A stretch of DNA of 57,998 bases from an uncultured Oscillospiraceae bacterium (GCA_949291395.1 CASEVW010000136.1:1-57998); one strand, 5' to 3'. Counted from the first letter of the stretch, positions 27,057-35,915 are shown. Numbers and translations: made by a program. Notes: generated from the sequence alone by a model not told the origin.

Positions 27057-27573
27057 TTTTTTCAAAGAGCTTTTGCAGCGCAAAAACTGGAACAAAAGCA
27101 GCCTGGTGTTTTTTGCCGGGATACTGGGGGTCTTTTTGATCTTTGCCGGGAACACCTTTTCTGGTTCCGGCCAGAACACGAAAGACACGGCGGTTTCGGT
27201 GGAAAGCGGCACATCCAGCACCGACCTGTATGCCGCGCAGCTGGAGCAAAAGCTCACCGACTTACTGGGGCAGATCCAGGGTGCAGGGAAGACCAGCGTT
27301 GCCGTTACCATGGAGTCCAGCGCGCAGACGGTGTATGCCCTTGACGAAAAGAGCCAGGAAGGAAGTGGAAGCCAGGAGACCGAACACATTCTTGTAAGCC
27401 GTCAAAACGGGCAGGACGCACTGGTGGAGATGGTATGGGAGCCGGAGATCCGGGGCATCGCCGTGGTCTGCCAGGGCGCCGACGATATTACGGTGCGCGC
27501 GCAGATCACCGAGGCCGTCTCGGTGTTGACCGGAGTGTCTACCAATCGGATCAGCATCACAAAAATGAGCTAA
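27046..27573 (+). CDS. spoIIIAG: Stage III sporulation protein AG
   Basis: A 175-residue protein with one N-terminal membrane segment (about 19-35) and an exported ring-building motif domain (about 60-175). SpoIIIAG forms the large 30-subunit ring in the intermembrane space in B. subtilis. The Ser/Gly/Glu-rich stretch EKSQEGSGSQETEH is the usual variable loop. It is shorter than the B. subtilis protein (229 residues), losing mainly the linker. Confidence 0.92.
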   Translation: MKHDFFKELLQRKNWNKSSLVFFAGILGVFLIFAGNTFSGSGQNTKDTAVSVESGTSSTDLYAAQLEQKLTDLLGQIQGAGKTSVAVTMESSAQTVYALDEKSQEGSGSQETEHILVSRQNGQDALVEMVWEPEIRGIAVVCQGADDITVRAQITEAVSVLTGVSTNRISITKMS

Positions 27574-27587
27574 ACGGAGGGAACAAC

Positions 27588-28196
27588 ATGCGAATCAAAA
27601 AAGCAAACCAGAAGATGACGCTTCTCACCTTGGTGGTGGCGCTCAGCGTGGCGGTCTACCTGAACTGGGAGTACGCCAAAAGCGCCGACCTAACGCTGGA
27701 CGCGGCGGCGGCCAACGCTTCCGTGAGCACGACCACCATGATCACCGACGCGCTGGCGGTGGATGTGAGCGCGGACCCCGGCCAGACGGGCGACAAAAAC
27801 TACGGCGAAGCCCAGTTGGTGAGCGTGACCGAAACAACAGGCAGCGAATTTTTTGAGCAGGCCCGCCTCTCCCGCACGAAAACGAGGGACGAAGCCCTGG
27901 ACAAAATGCAGAAGACGCTGAAAAACACCAAGCTCAGCCAGGAAGAAAAAGACCAGCTGACCCAGTCGTTGAGCCGCACCATCGACAACATCACCACGGA
28001 AAGCGATATGGAAAGCCTCATCAAAGCAAAAGGCTTTGTGGACTGTGTGGCCTTCATTGACGACGACAAGGTAAACGTTACCGTGATGACCAGCAGCGAC
28101 GGCCTGGACAAAACCCAGGTGGCCCAGATCCGGGATATCGTGCTGAGCAAATGCGCGGTGAGTCCCCAGAATATTACCGTCGTGGAGGTAAAATGA
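27588..28196 (+). CDS. spoIIIAH: Stage III sporulation protein AH
   Basis: A 202-residue protein with one membrane segment (about 11-26) and an exported ring-building domain that, in B. subtilis, binds SpoIIQ from the forespore. The SEFFEQARLSRTKTRDEALDKMQ and AKGFVDCVAFIDDDKVNVTV segments match. Start ATG at 27588 behind ACGGAGGG; the frame opens at 27435 inside spoIIIAG. No terminator hairpin with a T-run follows; the operon runs into the repeat cluster. Confidence 0.93.
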   Translation: MRIKKANQKMTLLTLVVALSVAVYLNWEYAKSADLTLDAAAANASVSTTTMITDALAVDVSADPGQTGDKNYGEAQLVSVTETTGSEFFEQARLSRTKTRDEALDKMQKTLKNTKLSQEEKDQLTQSLSRTIDNITTESDMESLIKAKGFVDCVAFIDDDKVNVTVMTSSDGLDKTQVAQIRDIVLSKCAVSPQNITVVEVK

Positions 28197-28217
28197 ACTT
28201 GTAGAACCACCAAAAAG

Positions 28218-28451
28218 ATGGTATAATAGCTGCAAAGCAGTTATTATACCATCAGATGCGCAACGCCTCGCCATTTGGTGCCTTACGGCCCCTTCATGGC
28301 AACCGGCTTTTGATGCGCAATTATACCATTTCGCTTACGCTTCATGGTATAATAGCCCTAAACATGGCTGTTATATCATTTGATGCGTAACGCTTTGCAT
28401 TCCGTGGTATAATGGCTGCAGATGGCTGTTATACCATGGGATGCGCAAGGG
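28218..28451. repeat. Cluster of palindromic TATAAT repeats, copies B, C and D
   Basis: Three further copies of the element seen before ligA. Copy B 28218-28252: 16-bp arms ATGGTATAATAGCTGC / GCAGTTATTATACCAT (one G-U pair) around AAA. Copy C 28344-28379. Copy D 28404-28437. Each is followed by a GATGCGCAA-like tail (28255-28263, 28381-28390, 28439-28447). A half copy (tail GATGCGCAA 28312-28320 plus TTATACCAT 28321-28329) lies between B and C. No coding frame of note. Confidence 0.88.
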
Positions 28452-28586
28452 CACCATTCTGGCGTGCAGCGCCCCGCCCCGCTGGCCTTGCGGGCCGGCC
28501 CGGCGGCTGGCTTTGGGCGCTCCTTTCACGGGATAACAGCGGCAATCAATCATCTGTAAAAATATTTGCCTTTGGGAGGACCGGAT
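28452..28586. other. Non-coding remainder before asp23
   Basis: With the repeats this makes a 390-bp gene-free gap (28197-28586) between spoIIIAH and asp23. This part is GC-rich, has no clear promoter, and ends with the Shine-Dalgarno GGGAGGA. Transcription of the long downstream operon may start in the repeats, whose arms carry TATAAT. Confidence 0.5.
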
Positions 28587-28958
28587 ATGGAAGTTTCAAA
28601 TGCCAACGTCGTGAACGGCAGCCTGCAGATCTCCACCGAAGTGATCGCGAAGATCGCCCGGCTGGCCGCTTTGGAGATCGACGGCGTGATGGATGTGTGC
28701 ACGGGCAGCGCCGGCGTAAAGGGGCTGCTGGGCAAGGTATCGACCCAGAAGCCCGTATCGGTGCAGCTGCTGGAGGATGTGGCCGAGCTTACGGTGAACG
28801 TAGTCGTTCGCTACGGCAGCAAGATCCCTTCTGTCTGCGAAAAGATCCAGGAAAACGTGAAGTTTGCCGTGCAGAACATGACCAGCATCACGGTCTCCCG
28901 GGTGAACGTGGTGGTCGTGGGCGTTCAGGTCGAGCCGGAAAGCCCTGTGGAAGAATAA
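28587..28958 (+). CDS. Asp23/Gls24 family protein (YqhY-like)
   Basis: A 123-residue Asp23/Gls24 (DUF322) protein: GSLQISTEVIAKIARLAALEIDGV, GKVSTQKPVSVQLLEDVAELTVNVVVRYGSKIP and VRxxVxxMT-like NMTSITVSRVNVVVVGV. In B. subtilis YqhY lies between acc genes and nusB and is linked to fatty-acid synthesis control; here it keeps the place directly before nusB. The start at 28587 follows GGGAGGA; the frame opens at 28566. Cytoplasmic, no membrane segment. Confidence 0.92.
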   Translation: MEVSNANVVNGSLQISTEVIAKIARLAALEIDGVMDVCTGSAGVKGLLGKVSTQKPVSVQLLEDVAELTVNVVVRYGSKIPSVCEKIQENVKFAVQNMTSITVSRVNVVVVGVQVEPESPVEE

Positions 28959-28976
28959 GATCAAAAAGACAATTGC

Positions 28977-29003
28977 GGCCCTTCCGCCCGGCGCGGGAGG
29001 GCC
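28977..29003 (+). other. Hairpin between asp23 and nusB
   Basis: Stem GGCCCTTCCGC / GCGGGAGGGCC with a 5-base loop and no T-run; perhaps an mRNA stability element. Confidence 0.5.
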
Positions 29004-29024
29004 ATTAGCTGTGAAAGGATATGT

Positions 29025-29459
29025 ATGGAGAAATTGAAACGCAGAACTGCCCGTGAAAACGCTTTTTTGGCCGCCTTTGCCGCCACCTTTGGCGATGCCA
29101 TGCCCGACGAGGTGATCGCTGCCAGCAACGAGGTGGGCGAGAACAAGGTGGACGACTTTGGCCGCAAGCTGATCGACAGCTACTACGAGCACAGCGCCGA
29201 GGTGAACGACATCATCCGCGATCACCTGAAGGGCTGGACCATCGACCGCATCCCCCGTGTCAGCCTGACCGTGCTGCGCCTGGCTGTGAGCGAGCTGCTG
29301 TACAGCGAGGAGAAGATGCCCAGCGTTGTGATCAACGAAGCGGTGGAACTGACCAAAAAATTTGGCGGCGAAGATGACTACCAGTTTGTGAATGGTTTGC
29401 TTGGCTCTGTGGTGCGTGAAATGGGCCTGGCGGATCAGGACGCTGCGTCTCAGGAATAA
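29025..29459 (+). CDS. nusB: Transcription antitermination factor NusB
   Basis: A 144-residue all-helical NusB: RRTARENAFLAAFAATFGD at the N terminus, then WTIDRIPRVSLTVLRLAVSELLY and PSVVINEAVELTKKFGGEDDYQFVNGLLGSVVRE. With NusE (S10) it binds boxA of rRNA operons. AAAGGA precedes the ATG. Neighbours asp23 and xseA are conserved in Firmicutes. Confidence 0.95.
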   Translation: MEKLKRRTARENAFLAAFAATFGDAMPDEVIAASNEVGENKVDDFGRKLIDSYYEHSAEVNDIIRDHLKGWTIDRIPRVSLTVLRLAVSELLYSEEKMPSVVINEAVELTKKFGGEDDYQFVNGLLGSVVREMGLADQDAASQE

Positions 29460-29462
29460 AAT

Positions 29463-30395
29463 ATGCTCACACTGGGCATTGACACCAGTAACTATGCAAC
29501 CTCTTTGGCCGTGTATGATTCCAGTGCCAAAGAGGTTGTTTGCGATAAAAAGCAGTTTTTGCCCGTAAAACAAGGGCAGCTTGGCCTGCGCCAGAGCGAC
29601 GCGCTGTTTCACCACACAGCGGCTCTGCCGGAACTGCTTTCCCAGCTGGCCAAGCAGGTAGACCTGACCCAGATCCAGGCGGTGGGCGTATCGGCCCGGC
29701 CCCGCCCGGTGGAAGGGTCTTATATGCCATGCTTTCTGGCGGGGCAGAGCGCTGCCACCGCCTTTTGTGCGTCCCGCGCGCTGCCGCTGATCCACACCAC
29801 CCACCAGCAGGGGCACATTGCCGCCGCCTTGCTGGCTACCGGCAACGAGGCGCTGTTCACATCGCCGGCGTTGGTGTTCCATGTATCCGGCGGCACCACC
29901 GACCTGCTGCTCTGCAACGGCTACGGGTCCATCCAGTGCATCGGCACCAGCAACGACCTGTATGCGGGCCAGGCGGTGGACCGGGTGGGCGTCAAGCTGG
30001 GCTTTGCCTTCCCGGCGGGGGCGATGGTCAGCGAGCTGGCCGCCCGCTGTGCCGAGCCGGTAAAGCCGAAGGTGAGCGTAAAGGGGACAAGCTGCAGCCT
30101 GTCCGGCCTGGAAAACCAGTGCAACCGGCTGCTGCAAGAGGGCAAAAGCCCGGAATACGTCTGCCGCTACTGTTTGTGCTGTGTGGCCGAGACCGCCCTG
30201 CGCATGGTGCGGGCCGCCTTGCAGGAACACCCCGGCCTGCCGGTGGTGTTTGCCGGCGGCGTGATGAGCAGCGATATCATCCGGGACTATGTGACCCAGC
30301 GGCTCCCGGGGGCTTACTTTGTGCCGGGCCGCTTTTCCAGCGACAATGCCATCGGCGTTGCCTGCATCGCCGCGCGGGAGGTGCTCCATGGCTGA
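29463..30395 (+). CDS. TsaD/Kae1-like ATPase-fold protein (paralogue)
   Basis: A 310-residue ASKHA-fold protein related to TsaD (glycoprotease M22). It has the N-terminal LGIDTSNYATSLAVYD, the metal-site HQQGH pattern in place of the TsaD HxxxH, a FHVSGGTTDLLL phosphate loop, and FAGGVMSSDIIRD near the end. It is shorter than true TsaD (about 335-340) and diverges in several core segments, for example SARPRPVEGSYMPCFLAG where TsaD reads GPGLxGALLVG. So it is probably the clostridial nusB-xseA-linked paralogue and not the t6A synthase itself. Function unknown. 3 bp after nusB, overlapping xseA by 8 bp. Confidence 0.78.
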   Translation: MLTLGIDTSNYATSLAVYDSSAKEVVCDKKQFLPVKQGQLGLRQSDALFHHTAALPELLSQLAKQVDLTQIQAVGVSARPRPVEGSYMPCFLAGQSAATAFCASRALPLIHTTHQQGHIAAALLATGNEALFTSPALVFHVSGGTTDLLLCNGYGSIQCIGTSNDLYAGQAVDRVGVKLGFAFPAGAMVSELAARCAEPVKPKVSVKGTSCSLSGLENQCNRLLQEGKSPEYVCRYCLCCVAETALRMVRAALQEHPGLPVVFAGGVMSSDIIRDYVTQRLPGAYFVPGRFSSDNAIGVACIAAREVLHG

Positions 30396-31623
30396 GGTCA
30401 TCACCATTTCGGCCCTGAACCGGTATGTAAAATCCGTGCTGGACAGCGACCGTTTTCTTTACGGTATTGCCTTGAAAGGCGAGATCGCCAATTTTGTGCA
30501 CCATTACAAAAGCGGGCACTATTATTTTTCCCTGCGGGATGAAACCGCCAGCGTAAAAGCGGTAATGTTCCGGCAGGACGCCCGCCGCCTGGCCTTTCAG
30601 CCGGAGGAGGGCATGCGGGTCATCGTGCGCTGCCGGGTCAGCTTGTATGAGGCCACCGGCGCGTTTCAGGTCTATGTGACCGACATGTTCCCGGACGGCT
30701 TGGGCGCTGCCCAGATGGCCTTTGAGCAGCTGAAAGCCCGGCTGGAGAAAGAAGGCCTGTTCCGGCCCGAAGCCAAGCAGCCCATCCCGGAACGGCCCCG
30801 GTGCATCGGTGTGGTCACCAGCGCAACAGGCGCCGCCTTGCAGGACATCCGCAACGTGCTGCAGCGGCGCTGGCCGCTTGTCCGGCTGCTTTTGGCGCCG
30901 GTGAACGTGCAGGGCGAGCTTGCCGCCCGCCAGATCGCCCAGGGCATCCGGGCGCTGGACGCCGACGGCCGGGCGGATGTGATCATCGTGGCCCGGGGCG
31001 GCGGCAGCCGGGAAGACCTGTGGGTGTTCAACGACGAGGGCATCGCCCGGGCTGCCTTTGCCTGCACCACCCCCTTGATCTCGGCCGTAGGGCACGAGAT
31101 CGACTTCACCATCCTGGATTTTGTGGCGGACCTGCGGGCCCCCACGCCGTCGGCGGCAGCCGAACTGGCCACCCCGGACCGGGAGGCTGTGCTGCGGTCG
31201 ATCATGAATATTTCGGATAATATTCATAAAAATATGCAGGATCGCCTGGAAATATGCTATAATGAGTTGAATGACCTTGTGCGCCAGCGCCAGCAGGTGA
31301 CCCCTGTTTCGGTCTGCGCGCCCCGTTCGACTCTTTTGCAGGCGCTGCAAAGCGTCCGTTCCCAAGCCATGCAGCAGAAAAAAGCAAACGCCCAAACCCA
31401 GCTGCGCCATGCCGCGTCGCTGGCGCACTCTCTGGATCCGTATGCCGTTTTGGCCCGCGGTTATGCCATGCCAAAAACTGTAAAGGGAAATCCCATTACA
31501 GTGGATGAACTGGCCCCGGACATGGAGTTTTTGCTGGAGGGCCGGTCCGCTGCCGCCCGCTGTAAGGTGGAGGAGATCACGCATTTTCAAGGAGTAAGCG
31601 ATGAAAAAACCGAAAAGCTTTGA
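30388..31623 (+). CDS. xseA: Exodeoxyribonuclease VII large subunit
   Basis: A 411-residue XseA, which with XseB degrades single-stranded DNA from either end. N-terminal OB domain (ITISALNRYVKSVLDSD... GEIANFVHHYKSGHYYFSLRD), catalytic domain with GVVTSATGAALQDI, IIVARGGGSREDLWVFNDE and SAVGHEIDFTILDFVADLRAPTPSAAAE. The coiled-coil part is shorter than in E. coli (456 residues). Start 30388 has GGGAGGTG 5 bp before. The 3' third has an AT-rich patch with an extended -10 (31254-31263). It overlaps xseB by 23 bp. Confidence 0.95.
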   Translation: MAEVITISALNRYVKSVLDSDRFLYGIALKGEIANFVHHYKSGHYYFSLRDETASVKAVMFRQDARRLAFQPEEGMRVIVRCRVSLYEATGAFQVYVTDMFPDGLGAAQMAFEQLKARLEKEGLFRPEAKQPIPERPRCIGVVTSATGAALQDIRNVLQRRWPLVRLLLAPVNVQGELAARQIAQGIRALDADGRADVIIVARGGGSREDLWVFNDEGIARAAFACTTPLISAVGHEIDFTILDFVADLRAPTPSAAAELATPDREAVLRSIMNISDNIHKNMQDRLEICYNELNDLVRQRQQVTPVSVCAPRSTLLQALQSVRSQAMQQKKANAQTQLRHAASLAHSLDPYAVLARGYAMPKTVKGNPITVDELAPDMEFLLEGRSAAARCKVEEITHFQGVSDEKTEKL

Positions 31624-31852
31624 AGAGGGGATGGCCACCCTTCAGGAACTGCTGGATCAGCTGGCCGACCCCAACACGCCGCTGGATAAAGCAATTAAGC
31701 TTTACAGCGACACCGCCAGCCTGATCGAGTACTGCACCACCACGTTGGAGAAAGCCAAGCTGGAAATGGGGCGCATCGACCTGGAACTGGCCGAAAAGAC
31801 TGCTCCTGCCGCTGCCCCCGCAGCTGACCGAGAGGAGGATATCCTGGCATGA
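31601..31852 (+). CDS. xseB: Exodeoxyribonuclease VII small subunit
   Basis: An 83-residue XseB: SFEEGMATLQELLDQLADPNTPLDKAIKLYSDTASLIEYCTTTLEKAKLEM is the family's helical hairpin; the C-terminal Ala/Pro-rich tail is unstructured. Start ATG lies inside xseA behind AAGGAGTAAG. It overlaps ispA by 4 bp. Confidence 0.94.
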   Translation: MKKPKSFEEGMATLQELLDQLADPNTPLDKAIKLYSDTASLIEYCTTTLEKAKLEMGRIDLELAEKTAPAAAPAADREEDILA

Positions 31853-32730
31853 CCTATGACGAGAGATACGACGCTTATCTGAAACGTTTCCACGCCGCCC
31901 TGGACAGTGCCTGCGAGCGCTATCTGCCCGCCGATTCCCGGGTGAGCGAGGCGGCCCGCTACAGCCTGCTGGCCGGCGGCAAGCGGGTCCGTGCCGTGCT
32001 TGTAATGGCCAGCTGCGATATGCTGGGCGGCGAGCTGGACGCAGCGGCGGACTTTGCCTGTGCGGTGGAGATGCTGCACTGTTTTTCGCTGATCCACGAC
32101 GACCTGCCCTGCATGGACAACGACGACTACCGTCGGGGCAAGCCTTCCTGCCACAAGGCCTATGACGAAGCCACCGCCCTTTTGGCCGGTGACGCCCTGC
32201 TCACCGAAGCCTTTGAGGTGATCGCCAACGCGCCCGCCTCGGACAAGGCCCGGGTGAATGCCGCCCGCCAGCTGGCAATGGGCGGCGGCAACCGGGGCAT
32301 GATCTTCGGCCAGGAGCTGGACATCACCCACGAGGGCAAGCAACTGAACGAGGAGACCCTGCGTCTCATCCACAAAAACAAGACCGGCGCGTTGATCAAC
32401 GCCGCCGTGCAGATGGGCGTGAGCGCCGCCGACGGCAGCGCCCGGGATGCTTCTTTGCTGGAGCGCTATGCCTTCGGCCTGGGGATGGTATTCCAGATCG
32501 TGGACGACGTGCTGGATGTGGTATCCACCAGCGCCGAGCTGGGCAAGCCCATCGGCAGCGACGCCGAGAATGGAAAGACTACCTTTGCCACCCTCTACGG
32601 CCCGGAAGGCGCCATGGAGCTGGCAAAGCAAATGAACGAGACCATCTGCGCCGAGCTGCGCGCGGAATACGGCCCCAAGGCTGATTTTTTGGTGGAGCTG
32701 GCCCAGCGTCTTTTGGTTCGGCGCAGTTAA
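31849..32730 (+). CDS. ispA: Farnesyl diphosphate synthase (polyprenyl synthetase)
   Basis: A 293-residue short-chain trans-prenyltransferase that adds isopentenyl diphosphate to DMAPP and GPP to give farnesyl diphosphate. First Asp-rich motif DDLPCMDNDD, preceded by GGKRVRAVL; second DDVLDV (family DDILD); GNRGMIFGQELDI between them. The two residues between the Asp pairs of the first motif (DDLPCMD) mark bacterial type II FPP synthase. Coupled to xseB (ATGA overlap) and followed by dxs, so two isoprenoid steps share an operon. Confidence 0.94.
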   Translation: MTYDERYDAYLKRFHAALDSACERYLPADSRVSEAARYSLLAGGKRVRAVLVMASCDMLGGELDAAADFACAVEMLHCFSLIHDDLPCMDNDDYRRGKPSCHKAYDEATALLAGDALLTEAFEVIANAPASDKARVNAARQLAMGGGNRGMIFGQELDITHEGKQLNEETLRLIHKNKTGALINAAVQMGVSAADGSARDASLLERYAFGLGMVFQIVDDVLDVVSTSAELGKPIGSDAENGKTTFATLYGPEGAMELAKQMNETICAELRAEYGPKADFLVELAQRLLVRRS

Positions 32731-32748
32731 ACATAAGGAGTAATAAAT

Positions 32749-33219
32749 ATGCTGGAATGGCTGAAAGAAATCTATAGCTGGAACTATCTGCTCTCTGTGT
32801 CGCTCACCGGCTGGCTGACGGCACAGGTGTTGAAGACCATCATCAATTATGTGCTGATGGGCAAATTCAACGTGGAGCGCATGTGGGGTTCCGGCGGCAT
32901 GCCCAGCGCCCATTCCGCCACGGTCTGTGCGCTGGTGGTGGCGGCGGGCCGTGCTTACGATACCCATTCCGCCGTGTTTGCCATTTCGGCCATCCTGGCG
33001 GTGATCGTAATGTACGACGCCATGGGCGTGCGCCGCGAGACCGGCGAACAGGCAAAGATCCTGAACCGCCTGCTCACCGACTGGCTGGACGAGGAGTCCA
33101 AGCGCACCCCCATTCTGGGCGATAAAAAGCTGAAAGAAATGGTCGGCCATACGCCCTTTGAGGTTTTGGGCGGTGCTGTGGTCGGTGTGGCCATCGGCTT
33201 TTTGATCCCCGTTTTATAA
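32749..33219 (+). CDS. Divergent PAP2 family membrane protein
   Basis: A 156-residue protein with about four membrane segments and the signature of the divergent PAP2 (DUF212) family: NYLLSVSLTGWLTAQVLKTI, GSGGMPSAHSATVCAL and MYDAMGVRRETGEQAKILN, GHTPFEVLGGAVVG. The SGGMPSAHSA stretch retains the acid-phosphatase-like Ser-His. Between ispA and dxs, a role on isoprenyl phosphates is tempting but is inference only. AAGGAG precedes the ATG. Confidence 0.88.
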   Translation: MLEWLKEIYSWNYLLSVSLTGWLTAQVLKTIINYVLMGKFNVERMWGSGGMPSAHSATVCALVVAAGRAYDTHSAVFAISAILAVIVMYDAMGVRRETGEQAKILNRLLTDWLDEESKRTPILGDKKLKEMVGHTPFEVLGGAVVGVAIGFLIPVL

Positions 33220-33246
33220 ACTCATATCAAAAGAAGGACGAGCGAT

Positions 33247-35115
33247 ATGTCGTATCCACTGCTTGATCAGATCAACAGCCCTCAGGCGTTGAAGCAGCTG
33301 CCCAGCGGGCAACTGGAACCATTGTGCAGCGAGATCCGTTCTTTTCTTATCGAGAGCGTTTCCAAAACTGGCGGGCATCTGTCCTCCAACTTGGGGACCA
33401 TCGAACTGACGGTCGCTTTGCACCGCGCGTTCACCACTCCTGAGGATAAAATCGTTTTTGACGTGGGGCACCAGTGCTATACCCACAAATTACTCACCGG
33501 CCGCCGGGAACAGTTTGCCGCGCTGCGCAAGCTGAACGGGCTTTCCGGCTTTCCGTGCCCCAGCGAAAGCGAGCATGACGCCTTTGTGGCCGGCCATGGA
33601 AACACCGCCATCTCGGTGGCCATTGGCATGGCCCGGGCCAAAAAGCTGAAAAATGAGCCCGGCAAGGTCATCGCCCTGGTGGGCGATGGCGCGTTCACCG
33701 GCGGCATGGTGTACGAGGGTATGAACAACATCGACACCCTCAACAACCTGATCGTTATCTTGAACGATAACAAGATGTCCATTTCCAAAAACGTTGGCTC
33801 GCTGTCCCGCTATCTCACCGTGCTGCGCACGGACCCGGAGTACACCCGTGCCAAGGCGAATACCGAGAGCATCTTGTCGGCCATTCCGCTGGTGGGCATG
33901 CCCATGGTGCATCTACTTCAAAATGGCAAGGCCCTTTTGCGGCGGGGGATCTACCACTCCACCATGTTCGAGGAGATGGGCTTTCAATACCTGGGCCCGG
34001 TGGACGGGCATGACGTGCTCAAGCTGACTGAGCTGTTCAACAACCTGCACCATCAGACCGCACCGGTGTTCGTCCATGCGGTCACCCAAAAGGGCAAGGG
34101 CTTCAAGCCGGCCGAAGAAAACCCCGGCGAGTTCCATGGTGTGTCTTCCTTTGACCCCTCCCATGCCCTCGATCCGGACGTGGCGCCCTCCGCCTCCTTT
34201 TCCACCTGCTTTGGCCAGGCACTGGCCGAGCTGGCCAAGGACCGGCCCAACGTGTGCGCCATCACCGCCGCCATGAAATACGGCACCGGCCTGCAATATT
34301 TTTACCGCCGCTATCCCGAGCGCTTTTTTGACGTGGGCATGGCCGAGCAGCACGCGGTGACCTTTGCCGCCGGTCTGGCCAGCCAGGGCATGCTGCCGGT
34401 GGTGGGCATCTACTCCACCTTTTTGCAGCGGGCCTACGATCAGATGATCCACGACGTGAAACTGATGGATCTGGGCGTGGTGTTTGCGGTGGACCGGGCC
34501 GGGCTCGTGCCCGGCGACGGCGAGACCCATCAGGGCATCTACGACCCGGCCTATTTCCGCCAGATCGGCATCCCCACCTATTCGCCCTGCAACTATGCAG
34601 AGCTGGAACACTGGCTGAAATACCTGCTGGACGGCTGCAGCGGCCCCCGGGCCATCCGTTATGCCCGGGGCGAGGAACCTGCCGCGCTGGCCAAACTTGG
34701 CTGCACCGGCAAACCCTACGACTGCTATCCCGCCGAACAAAGCGCTTCCACCGCGCTCGTTACCTATGGCGGCCTGACCTGTGAGGTATTGCAGGCTGCC
34801 CGGCAGCTTGCCCAGCAGGGCATTTTTGTGGATGTTTACAAGCTGGTGCAGATCAACCCGCTGCCCGCAGGGCTGTGCGACGAGCTGGCCCACTATAATA
34901 CGATCCTGTTTGCTGAAGAGTGCGTCAAGACCGGCGGCATCGGCGAGTCTCTGGGTGCTGCTTTGTCTGAACGCTACTGGGCGGGCCATCTGATCCATAA
35001 GGCAGTCCGCCATGACCAAAAAATACCGCACGCCACAGTCCCCGAATTGAAAACCGCTTTGGGGCTGGACGCAGAAAGCATTGTGAATGCAATAAAAGGG
35101 GAATGTGACCATTGA
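33247..35115 (+). CDS. dxs: 1-deoxy-D-xylulose-5-phosphate synthase
   Basis: A 622-residue thiamine-diphosphate enzyme condensing pyruvate and glyceraldehyde 3-phosphate, the first MEP-pathway step. Thiamine site motifs HLSSNLGTIELTVALH, DVGHQCYTHK, the GDG...N loop GDGAFTGGMVYEGMNN...ILNDNKMSISKNVG; transketolase-like middle domain with DVGMAEQHAVTFAAGLA and DRAGLVPGDGETHQG. Full length. 27 bp after the PAP2 gene with GAAGGACGAG upstream; overlaps tlyA by 4 bp. Confidence 0.97.
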   Translation: MSYPLLDQINSPQALKQLPSGQLEPLCSEIRSFLIESVSKTGGHLSSNLGTIELTVALHRAFTTPEDKIVFDVGHQCYTHKLLTGRREQFAALRKLNGLSGFPCPSESEHDAFVAGHGNTAISVAIGMARAKKLKNEPGKVIALVGDGAFTGGMVYEGMNNIDTLNNLIVILNDNKMSISKNVGSLSRYLTVLRTDPEYTRAKANTESILSAIPLVGMPMVHLLQNGKALLRRGIYHSTMFEEMGFQYLGPVDGHDVLKLTELFNNLHHQTAPVFVHAVTQKGKGFKPAEENPGEFHGVSSFDPSHALDPDVAPSASFSTCFGQALAELAKDRPNVCAITAAMKYGTGLQYFYRRYPERFFDVGMAEQHAVTFAAGLASQGMLPVVGIYSTFLQRAYDQMIHDVKLMDLGVVFAVDRAGLVPGDGETHQGIYDPAYFRQIGIPTYSPCNYAELEHWLKYLLDGCSGPRAIRYARGEEPAALAKLGCTGKPYDCYPAEQSASTALVTYGGLTCEVLQAARQLAQQGIFVDVYKLVQINPLPAGLCDELAHYNTILFAEECVKTGGIGESLGAALSERYWAGHLIHKAVRHDQKIPHATVPELKTALGLDAESIVNAIKGECDH

Positions 35116-35915
35116 AGATCCGTTTAGACCAGTATCTATGCCAGAACGGGCTCGTGCAGAGCCGTGAGCGGGCCAAAGCCCTCATTATGTCCGGCATCGT
35201 TTTTGTAAATGAGCAGAAAGCCGACAAAGCCGGGGAGATGATCGACCCCGAAGCGAAGGTGGAGGTGCGCGGGCACGACATCGGCTATGTGAGCCGGGGC
35301 GGCCTGAAGCTGGAAAAGGCCATGAAAGCCTTTCCGCTCACGCCCAGCGGCAAGGTGTGCATGGACATCGGCGCTTCCACCGGCGGCTTTACCGACTGCA
35401 TGCTGCAAAACGGCGCCGTGAAGGTATACGCCGTGGACGTGGGCTACGGCCAGCTTGCCTGGAAGCTGCGCACCGACGAGCGGGTGGTCAACATGGAGCG
35501 CACCAACATCCGCCATGTGACCGCAGATATGCTGCAGGATGCCATCGAGTTTTTTAGCGTGGATGTGTCCTTCATCTCGCTGAAACACATCTTCCCGGTG
35601 GCCCAGTCCATCACCACCGAAAACGCTACCGGTGTCTGCCTGGTAAAGCCCCAGTTTGAGGCCGGCCGGGAAAAGGTGGGCAAAAAGGGCGTGGTGCGGG
35701 AGGCTTCCACCCACGCCGAGGTGATCTTCCAGGCCGCCGGCTATGCCGCCGCCAACGGGTTTTCGGTGCAGGGACTGGATTTTTCCCCCATCAAAGGCCC
35801 GGAAGGAAACATCGAATTTTTGATGTTCGTACAAAAGGCTGCCGATCCTCAGCCCATTGATGGATCGCTTGTCGAGCAGGTCGTCCGCGCGGCGCATCAA
35901 AGCCTGGACGCATAA
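35112..35915 (+). CDS. tlyA: TlyA family rRNA (cytidine-2'-O)-methyltransferase
   Basis: A 267-residue protein with an N-terminal S4 RNA-binding domain (about 1-62: IRLDQYLCQNGLVQSRERAKALIMSGIVFVN) joined to a FtsJ-like Rossmann methyltransferase with the SAM site MDIGASTGGFTDCMLQNGAVKVYAVDVG. TlyA methylates 2'-OH of C1920 in 23S and, in some species, C1409 in 16S rRNA; members are sometimes mislabelled hemolysins. Starts at TTG overlapping the dxs stop (TTGA). The dxs-tlyA-nadK-argR-recN order is conserved in Firmicutes. Confidence 0.93.
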   Translation: MKIRLDQYLCQNGLVQSRERAKALIMSGIVFVNEQKADKAGEMIDPEAKVEVRGHDIGYVSRGGLKLEKAMKAFPLTPSGKVCMDIGASTGGFTDCMLQNGAVKVYAVDVGYGQLAWKLRTDERVVNMERTNIRHVTADMLQDAIEFFSVDVSFISLKHIFPVAQSITTENATGVCLVKPQFEAGREKVGKKGVVREASTHAEVIFQAAGYAAANGFSVQGLDFSPIKGPEGNIEFLMFVQKAADPQPIDGSLVEQVVRAAHQSLDA

